Shown here piece after piece: positions 51,006-60,613 of a stretch of DNA of 64,000 nucleotides (position 1 is its first letter; every line of letters begins with the position of its first letter). The stretch is from NCBI GenBank assembly GCA_963761445.1, contig CAVXHV010000005.1, forward strand, positions 3,534,001-3,598,000, in the 5' to 3' direction. The position numbers were made by a program, and so were the translations under genes. This stretch comes from CAVXHV01 sp963761445 (GTDB taxonomy: Bacteria; Planctomycetota; Planctomycetia; Isosphaerales; Isosphaeraceae). Under the pieces are notes generated by a model. The model saw only the letters and a program-made list of their open reading frames with translations, had not been told where the DNA came from and made no database searches.

Positions 51006-51312
51006 CTGGGGCAGGATGCAACGCCGAAGCAGGCATTGCAGCGGAACGGCGAAGCCGGCCGAGGACGCGCGATCCAGGCTGAGACATGGAGGATGTGCGA
51101 GGGGATTTATTGGTACTGAAGTCACCACTGAGCGTCGGGCATGCAGAACTCGTTCGTCGGCGATGTGCTTCATCTGCTCTGGGGATCATGCGAGATTCGC
51201 TTGCCCGAACGCTGATCGAGAGGAGCAGGCGCCACGCTGGCCGGGTATACTGGAATGAGATGAGTTCGTCCCAGCGAAGGTCTCTTGAATCACCCTGCCG
51301 AGGGAGTCTCGC
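51006..51312. other. Gene-poor stretch with a 22-base copy of sigma-factor sequence
   Basis: No gene recognised. The 22 bases at 51053-51074 are identical to 49087-49108, which encode the RVLGRLRR end of the nearby sigma factor; the surrounding bases differ. The 3' end carries a good ribosome site for the truncated reading frame at 51313. Confidence 0.5.
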
Positions 51313-51360
51313 ATGGATCTGAAGACCGTACTCACCGAGGTCCAATCGTGGCCGCCGGAA
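51313..51360 (+). pseudogene. Truncated addiction-module antitoxin start
   Basis: ATG 51313, after GAGGGAG, gives MDLKTVLTEVQSWPPE, the typical first residues of the addiction-module component (TIGR02574-like) family that continue as RxxLxExLxxS. After 16 codons the sequence switches to the repeated segment that begins at 51361 in front of the DUF4058 copy, so the gene was cut at the repeat border. Confidence 0.4.
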
Positions 51361-51640
51361 ATCCAGAGGAAGACATGCCATGCCACTGCTGGACCACTTT
51401 CATCCCCCTCTGAACGAGCGCCGGCACTGGCACGCGTTCCACAACTCGTGGGCCACGTATATTTCCTCGCAGCTTAACGCGATACTGCCGGAGGGATACT
51501 TCGCCGAGGCGAACGTGCAATTTGGTGTCGAGATCGACGTGGCGGCCTTTGAGGAGCGCCTCGCGACGCCCCCCCAGGCAGCATGGAGCCCGGCCCCGCC
51601 CCTGGCTAGTTACCCGCTGGAGCTGCCAGCAGCGGTGGTG
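51361..51640. repeat. Direct repeat, copy 1 (with 52525-52804)
   Basis: About 280 bases, nearly identical to 52525-52804, starting at ATCCAGAGGA 19 bases before the DUF4058 start in both copies and ending in CTGCCAGCAGC. Only scattered substitutions. It carries the 5' part of the DUF4058 gene and flanks the antitoxin-like/retropepsin pair. Confidence 0.8.
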
Positions 51641-51703
51641 GTCTCGGTCGCTCTAGGCCCGCCTGGGCTGGTCGGGTATGCTGAATGCCAAGGGCTCTTC
51701 TGA
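51380..51703 (+). pseudogene. Truncated DUF4058-family copy
   Basis: MPLLDHFHPPLNERRHWHAF is nearly identical to the copy at 52544 for about 87 residues (to YPLELPAAV), then ends in an unrelated 20-residue tail. It lacks the family's central EL(V)SPxNK and C-terminal strands, so it is a partial duplicate, unlikely to work alone. Confidence 0.75.
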
Positions 51704-51744
51704 AGAGCCGTTCTCTGCCTGAACGTCGCGTCGGGAGCTCGGGG

Positions 51745-51963
51745 ATGAAAGTGACTGCTTACGAGGCCACCGTCGAGAACGGTCAAATCAAGGTGGTTGG
51801 GGCCATTCGGCTCCCCGAACATGCTCGAGTGTACGTTGTCGTCCCTGACGCCAATAGCGCGACTGTCTTGCACGTTGGCAGCCCCCACCTGGCACAACCC
51901 GAGCGTGCGGCCGACTTCACGATGGAGGTAGCCGAGGAACCTCGAGATGACAGCCTACGATGA
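51745..51963 (+). CDS. Small antitoxin-like protein (DUF104/AF2212-like)
   Basis: ATG 51745 gives MKVTAYEATVENGQIKVVGA, then IRLPEHARVYVVVPDANSAT: the short SH3/AbrB-like start seen in AF2212-like antitoxins (family knowledge). 72 residues, acidic C-terminus. Its stop overlaps the start of the retropepsin gene by 17 bases. It has no recognised toxin partner other than that neighbour. Confidence 0.6.
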   Translation: MKVTAYEATVENGQIKVVGAIRLPEHARVYVVVPDANSATVLHVGSPHLAQPERAADFTMEVAEEPRDDSLR

Positions 51964-52342
51964 CGATGGCTTCGCTCCTCCCGCTCCGGTCGCAAGGGTT
52001 ATCCTCCGGCACCCCGACAACAACGTGAGTGTCACCGGGGTGCGGATGCTGATCGACTCGGGCGCGGATGCAACCTTGTTGCCCGCGGCCGCGATCGTGT
52101 CGCTCGGTCTCGTGGGCACGGGCGAGAAGTATTTGCTGGAGTCGTTCGATGGTACGACCGATGAGTCCGAGTCGGTAATCGCTGTCCTCGTCTTCATCGG
52201 CAAAGCGTTCAAGGGACGTTTCCTCCAAATCGAGTCGGATGTCGGCGTCATCGGCCGGAATGTTCTGAATCACGTAAGACTTATGCTCGACGGGCCGGCC
52301 CTGAGCTGGCAGGAGTTGCCATTGGAAAGCACGGAGGCCTAA
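51947..52342 (+). CDS. Retropepsin-like (clan AA) aspartic protease
   Basis: Residues 35-45 (LIDSGADATLLPAAAIVSLG) contain the D-S-G active-site triplet and flap-leading hydrophobics; VGVIGRNVLNHVRLMLDGPA is the conserved C-terminal GRNxLxxxxLxLDG motif of bacterial retropepsins. 131 residues, one aspartate per chain, so activity needs a dimer. It overlaps the upstream antitoxin-like gene by 17 bases and sits between two DUF4058 copies. Confidence 0.75.
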   Translation: MTAYDDDGFAPPAPVARVILRHPDNNVSVTGVRMLIDSGADATLLPAAAIVSLGLVGTGEKYLLESFDGTTDESESVIAVLVFIGKAFKGRFLQIESDVGVIGRNVLNHVRLMLDGPALSWQELPLESTEA

Positions 52343-52524
52343 GCAAACCACGATGCTTTGGGGTCCGTGACTGTCAGGAGCCTTTGGCAGGCGAGGGCAG
52401 CCCGATCCCCGGTACCATAAACGCACGATTTTGTGTCCGCCGCAGACACCTGGGATCGGCGGTCTGCCCGCGCGCAGCGATGTACGAGAGCGCGGCCGTC
52501 TGTTATCCTGGCTGATTGAAGGAT

Positions 52525-52804
52525 ATCCAGAGGATGACATGCCATGCCACTGCTGGACCACTTTCATCCCCCTCTGAGCGAGCGCCGGCACTGGCACGCG
52601 TTCCACAACTCGTGGGCCACGCATATTTCCTCGCAGCTTAACGCGATGCTGCCGGACGGATATTTCGCCGAGGCGAACGTGCAATTTGGCGTCGAGATCG
52701 ACTTGGCGGCCTTTGAGGAGCGCCTCGCGACTCCCCCGCAGGGGGCATGGAGCCCGGCCCCGCCCCTGGCCAGTTTCCCGCTGGAGCTGCCAGCAGCAGT
52801 GATA
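52525..52804. repeat. Direct repeat, copy 2 (with 51361-51640)
   Basis: Matches 51361-51640 from ATCCAGAGGA through CTGCCAGCAGC; see copy 1. This copy leads into the complete DUF4058 gene. Confidence 0.8.
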
Positions 52805-53238
52805 GAGGTCGGCGTCTTCAGTCGGTCCGGTGGTCCCGTGCTGGCGGGGGCGGTGGAGCTGGTCAGTCCGGCCAACAAGGACCGACCGGCCCATCCGGAG
52901 GCACTGGTGTCGAAGTGCGCGAGGCCTACCTGCAGTCGGGTGTCGGACTGGTGTTAGTGGACGTGGTGACCGACCGCTCCGGCGACCTGCACCGCGAACT
53001 GCTGGCGCGGGTAGGGGCGGGCGATCCCGGTCCAGGACCATTGCTCAGCGGTTCGGCCTACCGCCCTGTGGACCGGAACGGCGCGCCGACGCTGGACGTC
53101 TGGCGTGAGCCGCTGGCCGTGGGGCAGCGCCTGCCGTCGCTGCCGCTGTGGCTGCGGGGGGGCGTGTGCTTGCCCGTGGAGCTGGAAGCTACGTACCAAC
53201 GCACGTGTGTGGAGCAGCGGGTGCAACCTGCGGCGTAG
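52544..53238 (+). CDS. DUF4058 family protein (frame break near 52920)
   Basis: MPLLDHFHPPLSERRHWHAF, GYFAEANVQFGVEIDLAAFE and VLAGAVELVSPANKDRPAHP are DUF4058 features. At about 52920 the frame shifts: the adjacent frame continues AYLQSGVGLVLVDVVTDRSG, DLHRELLARVGAGDPGPGPL and ends LPVELEATYQRTCVEQRVQP AA at 53238. The central EL-SPxNK and VDVVT motifs are reminiscent of a restriction-nuclease-like fold (inference). About 230 residues. Confidence 0.75.
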
Positions 53239-53283
53239 TCGTGGCGGATGCCATCGGCTTCATCTCACTAGCGAACACCTCCG

Positions 53284-54804
53284 ATGCGCAAAGCGATTCT
53301 TGCAGTCGTGCTCATTCCGATGAGCTTCTTCGTCGCGAGAGGCGACGAGCCGCCCGGGGCGCAGGCCGGTCTACCACTTCACTCCGCCGAAGAACTTCAT
53401 CAACGACCCCAACGGGCTTGTCTTCCGCGACGGTGAATATCACCTCTTCTACCAGCACAACCCCGAGGGCGACCGCTGGGGACACATGAGCTGGGGGCAT
53501 GCCTCCAGCCGCGACCTCGTGCGCTGGCAACACCTCCCGATCGCGCTCCGCGAGGAAAACGGGATCATGATCTTTTCGGGAAGCGCCGTGTTCGACGCGA
53601 GAAATACGTCCGGACTCGGACGCAAAGACGCCCCGCCGATGATCGCAATCTACACCGGTGACGGGCACAAGAAGCAGACGCAGAACCTCGCATCGAGCAC
53701 CGATCGCGGCGCACCTGGACCAAGTTCGCGGGAAACCCCGTTCTTGACCTGCACTCGAATTCGTTCCGCGACCCCAAGGTCTTCTGGTATAAGCCGGCGG
53801 GCCGCTGGATCATGGCGACCGTGCTCGCCGACGACCGCAAGGTGCGGCTCTGGGGCTCGGGAGATCTGAAGAACTGGGAGAAACTCAGCGACTTCGGACC
53901 GGCGGGATCGGTGCAGGGGGTCTGGGAATGCCCGGAGTTGTTCGAGGCCCCGGTCGAGGACGGCGCGCAGGGTGAATCGCGCTGGGTGCTTAAGGTGGAC
54001 GTCAACGCGGGTGCCCCGTTCGGTGGCTCGGGTGGCCAGTATTTCGTTGGACATTTCGATGGCAAGGAATTCCGGCCAGAGGCTGAAACGAAAAACACGC
54101 CGCTCTGGATCGACTTCGGCAAGGATTTCTACGCCTCGCAAAGCTGGAACGACGCCCCCACCGGCGGCCGGCCTGTCTGGATTGCCTGGATGAACAACTG
54201 GCAATATGCCAACGAGATCCCGACGTCCCCCTGGCGCGGCGCGATGACTGTCCCTCGTTACGTGGCACTTCGCAAGACAGGGGACGGCTTCCGCCTGGCT
54301 CAAACGCCGGTCGATGGCGTGAAGCAAATCCGCGGCCAGAATCACCAGATCGGCAACCGCCTGATTCCGTTGGGCGAGACCCGGCTCGAGGCCGACGGAA
54401 TCGAGGGCACGGCGCTTGAGATTGTGGTGGAATTCGACCTCCGTGAAGCCGACACGGTTGGCCTCAAGCTGCGGCGGGGCGAGGCCGAGGAGACCCTCGT
54501 CGGCGTCGATCGCCGCGCGGGCACGGTCTTCATTGATCGGACCGGTTCGGGCGCCGTCAATTTCAGCAAAGACTTCCCCGGGCTCCATTCCGGCCGCCTG
54601 TCGTCGTTGGACCGGCCGATTCGCCTCCACGTGCTGCTGGACACGACCTCCGTCGAGGTCTTCGCCGACGACGGCGAGGTCGTACTCACGGACCAGATCT
54701 TTCCGGGTGCAGCCAGTCGCGGTGTTAGCCTGTTCGCCACGGGCGACGCAGCCCGCCTGCGCTCGCTCGAGTCATGGGAGCTGGTCAGTCGCCCGCCGGC
54801 TTGA
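53284..54804 (+). CDS. Glycoside hydrolase family 32 (levanase/fructosidase), two frame breaks
   Basis: ATG 53284 (MRKAILAVVLIPMSFFVARG) is a signal peptide. The frame shifts near 53366 into RPVYHFTPPKNFINDPNGLV, with the GH32 nucleophile motif NDPNG, and near 53715 into RTWTKFAGNPVLDLHSNSFR. RDPKVFWY (transition-state Asp), WECPELF (catalytic Glu) and ASQSWNDAPTGGRPVWIAWM complete the five-bladed propeller, and a beta-sandwich domain ends the protein. It hydrolyses terminal or internal beta-fructosyl bonds outside the cytoplasm. About 505 residues after repair. Confidence 0.85.
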
Positions 54805-54824
54805 AGAGTCCCACCGGAATTCCT

Positions 54825-57800
54825 CTATAACCTTCTATAGCGGTCCAACGATGTGAAATAGAGACCTGATTCAATCACGGGTTCGCGGACAAGACTCGCC
54901 CATGCTTCGGCGTAGCCTTGCACCTGGGGACGATAGTATTCAACCTTGTCGCCGACCGAGCTCTCGGTCACGCGATCGGTCTTGTAGTCGACGATCACCC
55001 ATCCGCCGCCTTCGAAGAACGCCAGGTCGATCGCTCCGCGCCTGAGGGTTTGCACGCCTGGCATCGCCGTAGCGTCGTCGGATTCGGCCAGCATCGTAAA
55101 CGGAATCTCGGCAAAGACGCGCTGACTTGCCAGAGCTCGCTTCCAGATTTCCGATTGCCGCACCTTGTGCGCGGTCTTCACGAGTTGGTGCACCCAGTCC
55201 TCATCCTGTTCCTCCAGCTCCCCCTCCTGGGCGAGCGAGCGAGCCAGGCTCTCAAGATCGCGGTCGCGCCGGCGCATCGCCACGTCAAGCAGCTTGTGCA
55301 TGTCCTGGCCCCAGGCGACGCCGCGCTCGGCCTGCCTGGTGGGCTCGGCGGGCTCAACATCAACGGGCTTCGCGCCAGACGACGTCGCACCGAGTTGTAA
55401 ACCACCACGCGAGCTTGTGCCAGCCAGGGCCGCGGCCTTGACCGCTTCGACCCGGTACGTAGGCTCTCGCACCTTGCTCCAGCGCCTTGTTGATCTCGGT
55501 AACCCCATCTTCGACTTGGGCAAGATCCACATCCACCTTCCCGCGCAACGGCGCGGGCTGCGGGCCGGGGTCCTCGTGTTGCTTCTGACCCGCGAGGTCT
55601 TCCACGAGCGAGCGCAGGGGTTGTCACCGGGCCGCTTATCCCGGCCGCTAACGACGAGGCATGTGCCGGACCGCGTCGCGGCGACATAGAGCAGGCGCTC
55701 GTTCTCGGCTTGTAGAAAGTCCCGCTCGGCTTCCTCGAATCGCGCCCATTCGAGGGGGCAGGCGATCAGCCGCGGTTGCGAGAAACCGGTTTCCGGTCGT
55801 GGAGCATGGACCGCCATGTAGCCGCGAACACGATCGCCAGAGCGATCGATGTGCAAGTCGATCGGGTGTTCAAAGTTTCCCGTCGGGTCGGCAAGAAACA
55901 CCACGGGCGCCTCAAGGCCCTTGACCTTGTGCAGATTCATGAGCCGCACCACCGGCGCGGTGGGCTGGCGCACGGAGATACCGTCGTACTTCTCGTCGGC
56001 CGTCACCAGTCGCTCGAGATAATCGACCATCTCGACGAGGGAAAGGTGCTCGAGCTGCACGCTGCGGCACAGCTCGATGACCTTCGCCAGGCACCCCGCG
56101 CGAACGTCGCCGCCGCGCGCTGCGCATGCGCGTGCGGGCAGTCCGATATCGGCAGCAATTTGCTCGATCGCCGTGACCGCCGGCAGGGAATCAAGCCAAG
56201 CGCGATATCGCTCAAGCCGGCGCATCGCTTCATTAATCGCCTCGCCTTGCTCTGGCGCACGTCCATCCGACGGCATCGGCTGCCGGAACGAAAAGCGACC
56301 ACCGGCCCGCTTGAACTGATAAAGCTCGCTGTCGCTCACGCCGAAGAGCTCGCTTCGAAGTACCGCGACCAGTGCGATTGGATCGTCCGGGTTCACAAGC
56401 GCTCTCAGACAGGCGCACAGGAGCGGCAGTTCTACAGCCTCGTTGAGCGCCGTACCGCCGGTCACCTGATGAGGAATGCCCAGGGCCTCGAGTGCGGCCG
56501 CATAACGGCTCAAGCTCGCTGTATTTCGGGTGACGATCAGGAAGTCGCCCGGCTGAGCCGTTTCGGGCTCGTCGCGCTCGCGCACCGAGCGGGGCACTTT
56601 GCGGCCGGTGTCGAGCGCGTGGCGAAGCGTTCGCGCCACGACCTGGCTTTCATTCGCCAGGATCTCTTCCTTGTTGCCGCCGGGGACCTTGAGAATATAG
56701 AGCCCCGCAAGATCGCCGTCTCGCGCGTCAAGCCGGCCCACCTGGAGCGAGGAGTAGACCGGAGCGAACTGCGTGGCCGCTGCGGGGAAACGCCTGTTGA
56801 AGCTCTCATTGATCCACTCGATGAGGGACGAAGCCGAGCGAAAGTTGGCGGTCAGCGAGACGTTTATTCCACCGCTTGCTGCGATGATCCGCTTCACCTC
56901 GTTGTAAGTGACGATGTCCGCACGCCGAAATCGGTAGATAGACTGTTTGGGGTCGCCGACGACAAAGAGCGAGCCCGGGACCGGGCGGCAGCGGCGCCAG
57001 TCCATTTCGCCTGGATCATCGGCCGTCAAGAGCAGCATGACCTCGGCCTGAATCGGATCCGTGTCCTGAAATTCGTCGATGAGCAGATGCGTGAAACGCT
57101 TACGAAAATACTGCCGGATGGCGGCGCTTTCGCGCAGGAGTCTCGCCGCGGCGAGCAGCAAATCCTGAAAATTGAGCCAACCTCCCTCCTTCCGCAGTCG
57201 ATCGTACACGACAACAGCCGGCCCGGCGGCGCGCAGAACGACGCGGTATCGCGCTCGCCTGAGCGCCTGGACATAAGGTGTCGCGTGGTGCTGCCCAAAT
57301 GCGATCCATCGTGCTTTCTCGGCCTCGGCCTGCGCCTTTCCGCCCGGCCATATTTTTTGCACGATCGACGGCTCTGACGCCTCGTCGCGCGACGAGCTCA
57401 CGAAAGGCGCCAGCACAGCCACCAGATCGGCGGGTGTTTCGAAATCGGTCTGGCGCACCGTGCGAACCAGGCGGCGGTACTGGGGAATGAGCCGGTCGTT
57501 GCCAGACTCAATCGGCAGCGACGGCATGATCGAGCGGATGTGCGCGACGTAATTCCGAAGCGCGGTCACGAGCGGTTCCGCGTCCGGTATCGGCACGGCG
57601 GCGGCAGGCCACTCGGTCACGTCCGGATAATCCGCGAACCGCTCGAAGGTCGGGGCGAGCTCACCGATGTCGACGCCGAGCTCCTCGAGCTCGTTCAAAA
57701 TCGGGTCTCTGGAGGTGATCAGTCGCTCGATGTGCTCTGACCAGGCCAGCCGTCGATGCTCAGCGTCTTGCGCGTCGTCAAGCTCCGCGAAGTCAGAGTC

Positions 57801-58212
57801 GACCCCCGCTTCGACCGGACGCTCGCGCAGCATTCGCGCGCAAAACGAGTGGATGGTGCCAACAAATGCTCGTTCGACGTGTTTGACTGCATCATCCAGC
57901 CGGTCTTTCTCGATGCCCGACGCGCCGCGGAGAGCCTTCTCGAGCTCAAGCTGCACTCGCCCCCGCAGCTCGGCCGCGGCCTTGCGCGTAAAAGTCACCG
58001 CGGCAAGCGTGCCGACCGGGCACTTACCGTGCCTGATCAAGTTGACCATGCGGGCGACCAGGCTGGTCGTCTTGCCGGTTCCAGCGGCGGCCTCGACCAG
58101 CAGATTGCGGTCGAGCTCCTGCACGATGAGGTCGCGCGCGGCGCTGGTCCGGGGGCGGCTCGGGGCCGCCGATGGGAAGCTCGGCTTGTCGGGCTGACGG
58201 TCGTTTAGCCAT
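54825..58212 (-). CDS. addA: AddA helicase/nuclease subunit
   Basis: The true start is ATG 58212 in the next frame (MAKRPSARQAELPIGGPEPP), overlapping the addB stop; the frame joins near 58125 at RDLIVQELDRNLLVEAAAGT. Walker A is EAAAGTGKTT, motif II DEFQDTDP, motif III VVGDPKQSIYRFRRAD, and the C-terminal nuclease IDLAFFEGGGWVIVDYKTDR. Between 55620 and 55480 the correct sequence is in another frame (DLAGQKQHEDPGPQPAPLRG, VDVDLAQVEDGVTEINKALE), so two compensating indels hide there. AddA forms the heterodimer that resects double-strand breaks and loads RecA. Confidence 0.9.
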
Positions 58213-59503
58213 TGCTGCGGAGCTCGAGGTAGGGTATCAAGTTTTCGTTTGAGGCAGCCTTGAGCTTGCGATCGCTTGAACGGGCCACGCCGGCGACGTC
58301 ACCACAAATGCCTGCATAATCACAAAAGCCGCAGTCGTTGTCGGCTTGATTGGTCGCCAGGAACGCACCGCCGGATGCGATCGCCGCCAGCTTCGCGAGC
58401 ACAGCACCGCCGTCTTCAAGCTGCTCGGGCGTGAACTCGATCCGCTCGCCGCCGGCCTTCTCGCTCGGGAAAAAGTAGCCGAAGCGTTCCACCCTTCCGC
58501 CCGGAAACTCGCCCGAGAGGGCTTTGAGCCGGGCGCTCATCACGAGAGTGTAAAGCGCGTGCTGCACCACACGCCCAGCCCAGAACGGCCGCGGCTCCTG
58601 GGTGTATTTCCAGGTCCCTCCGGTCTTGTAGTCCCAGATCGCGAAGACGTTTGAACCTCGGCCCGCCACCTGATCGATGCGGTCGATGCGGCCGCGTACG
58701 CGGAGCGTGTGGCCATCGGGAAGCTTGATTTCGACCGGCTCGCCCGCGTCGAGCTTGCAGGCCACGCCGGCTGATCTCATGCCGATCGAAACCTCCATGA
58801 ACAGCGGCCGGTTGCCCGTTTCGCGACAATATTCTTCCTCTTCGCGCAGGAAGATCCGCGCCGTGCGGCGAAGCTGCGCGACCTCCCGGTGAAAGACGGC
58901 TTCGCTCGGCGGCGGGATCTCGGCGCGAAAGCGGTCGATCAAAACTTCCAGCACTTTGAGAAGTCCTCCCTCATCGCGGCTAGCTTGGGGCACGGTGCCG
59001 CGCTCGACCAAGTCGCGAAGGAATTGCTCAAAGACTTCATGCAAGAGTGATCCGCGCGCGAGCGGGTCGAGCCAGGCGTTCGGGTCGATCACGAGCTCGT
59101 CGGGCGGCTCGAGCTCGAGGACATAGCGGAAGAAATAACGCAGCGGGCAGGCGCCGAGTGTTTCGAGCCTGCTGGCGGAGACCGCCGGCCCTTCCGGCGC
59201 CGTCATATCGAGCTCACGCCCCGGCGTTTCAATCCAGCCGTCGAAGACGGTGAAGCGGTCCGAGCTTCGCTCGCGTGCCAGCTCATATCCTCGGGCTAGA
59301 TGCGGATATCGCAAACCCACCACCGTCTGGTGATCAACTACCTCTTCCGCACCGGTCGCGCGCCACAGCCACCACTCGGATTCGTTCAGAGCCCGATCGG
59401 CGCCCTCAGGTGCGAATGATTCCGCGGGGCCAAGCCAGCGATTCAAGGCAGCGTGGTCGCCGTCGCGCTGGCCGGAGAGTATTCGGAACGCGGAGAGCAC
59501 CAT
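58205..59503 (-). CDS. addB: AddB nuclease subunit, C-terminal fragment
   Basis: Entering near 59645, this fragment holds the iron-sulfur nuclease: LGACPLRYFFRYVLELEPPD (first Cys), RVRGRIDRIDQVAGRGSNVF, AIWDYKTGG (the D-xDYK catalytic set), and DNDCGFCDYAGICGDVAGVA (three Cys of the 4Fe-4S cluster). The stop overlaps the start of addA, so the two are in one operon. Confidence 0.85.
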   Translation of the reverse strand: MVLSAFRILSGQRDGDHAALNRWLGPAESFAPEGADRALNESEWWLWRATGAEEVVDHQTVVGLRYPHLARGYELARERSSDRFTVFDGWIETPGRELDMTAPEGPAVSASRLETLGACPLRYFFRYVLELEPPDELVIDPNAWLDPLARGSLLHEVFEQFLRDLVERGTVPQASRDEGGLLKVLEVLIDRFRAEIPPPSEAVFHREVAQLRRTARIFLREEEEYCRETGNRPLFMEVSIGMRSAGVACKLDAGEPVEIKLPDGHTLRVRGRIDRIDQVAGRGSNVFAIWDYKTGGTWKYTQEPRPFWAGRVVQHALYTLVMSARLKALSGEFPGGRVERFGYFFPSEKAGGERIEFTPEQLEDGGAVLAKLAAIASGGAFLATNQADNDCGFCDYAGICGDVAGVARSSDRKLKAASNENLIPYLELRSNG

Positions 59504-59537
59504 CGAGGATGGAAAAGTCTCGCGGTCGTCGGCGAGG

Positions 59538-59783
59538 TTAAAGCACGAATACGAGAGGGTGACGTTTCCACGTAGTCTGGCAAACAGATGTGCGACCTGG
59601 TCGAGCTTTCGGGCAAGCTGCGCTCGCGGCCGTGCGAAGATCAGGTGAGAGCTTCTTTCGTTCGTCGTCGAGCAAAATCGGGTCTTGCATGCCGGAGCCC
59701 GGGAAACGCGAGTCGTCCAGGCCGATCACAAATGTGTACGGTCGGCCGCTGTGCCCCCCTGCGAGAATGTCGGCAACGTGCAA
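59538..59783 (-). CDS. addB: AddB, short internal fragment
   Basis: MHVADILAGGHSGRPYTFVI, GLDDSRFPGSGMQDPILLDD and ERKKLSPDL are the AddB/RecB-like motif region (GLxxxxFPG) between 59783 and about 59645, with indels on both sides. The end (RTAASAACP onward) is out of frame. Confidence 0.7.
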   Translation of the reverse strand: MHVADILAGGHSGRPYTFVIGLDDSRFPGSGMQDPILLDDERKKLSPDLRTAASAACPKARPGRTSVCQTTWKRHPLVFVL

Positions 59784-60613
59784 CCGGCCGGGCGCGGACC
59801 CTCACCCCCGACCCAGACATCATCGGCAATCGAGGCGAGCCAGGCGCGAAAGTCAATGCGAGACGAGTCCGCCGCGGGATCAAGGGCCCGCGTGAGCTCC
59901 TGGATCTCCTTGATGAGACCATTTGATGCGTTCCTGTCGAGACTGCCGACGTTCCGTGCGTGCTTCTCGAGAAACTCGCGCGCACACTCGAGGACATCCG
60001 GGCCGGGATCCTCGGCGCGAGCTGACAGCGAGAGCAACGCATCGATCAGCTCGCGAAGAATCTTGAGCTCGCTCAATCGCTCGTCCAGGTTGTGTCGCCT
60101 GTTTTCGAGCTCACCGTCTTCGTCGCGCAGGCTCTCGGGATCGGCCGATCTCCGTCTCGCGGCTTCGGCGTGCTCGTCCAGGATTTCGAGATAGCGCTCG
60201 CGGCCGAATCCGATTTTCATGCTGGCGAGCGTTCCGGCAAGACGCGCAAAACTCGGCGTGTCGCCCTCGTGTTTCGGTAGCTTCAGGAGCCCTTCGCGGA
60301 TCGTGTGCACCAGCGCGCGCTGAGGGTAATCGTCCCGCATCCAGGCGAGCCAGGCGAAGAGCGCGCGACCGGGGCGAAACCGGCGCGCAGGAAGGCCCTC
60401 CTGGAATGTGACGGGAATATCGTCACCGCTTGCGAGATCCCCTTGCAGCCGCGGAAACACTTCGTGAATGAGCGGAAGGTATGTGGCCTTGTCGGTGCAG
60501 AGCAGCTCGACATGATCGAGCGGAACCTTTTGCGCCAGGCAACGGCGGAGTACGCCCCGAACCTCGTTGACTTCACCCACAGCTCGGAAGATGGACGCCG
60601 TGCCATCGTTCAC
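59726..60613 (-). CDS. addB: AddB, second fragment
   Basis: It enters at about 60612 from the N-terminal fragment; GTG 60613 only looks like a start. VGEVNEVRGVLRRCLAQKVP, LDHVELLCTDKATYLPLIHE, FPRLQGDLASGDDIPVTFQE and FAWLAWMRDDYPQRALVHTI are the AddB helicase-like but nucleotide-site-degenerate region. The frame is lost near 59790. Confidence 0.75.
   Translation of the reverse strand: MNDGTASIFRAVGEVNEVRGVLRRCLAQKVPLDHVELLCTDKATYLPLIHEVFPRLQGDLASGDDIPVTFQEGLPARRFRPGRALFAWLAWMRDDYPQRALVHTIREGLLKLPKHEGDTPSFARLAGTLASMKIGFGRERYLEILDEHAEAARRRSADPESLRDEDGELENRRHNLDERLSELKILRELIDALLSLSARAEDPGPDVLECAREFLEKHARNVGSLDRNASNGLIKEIQELTRALDPAADSSRIDFRAWLASIADDVWVGGEGPRPAGCTLPTFSQGGTAADRTHL

Noticed and set aside
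60613..60613. GTG 60613 as the start of a separate gene
   Set aside because: The sequence on both sides forms one continuous AddB protein; a missing base makes the stop and apparent start.
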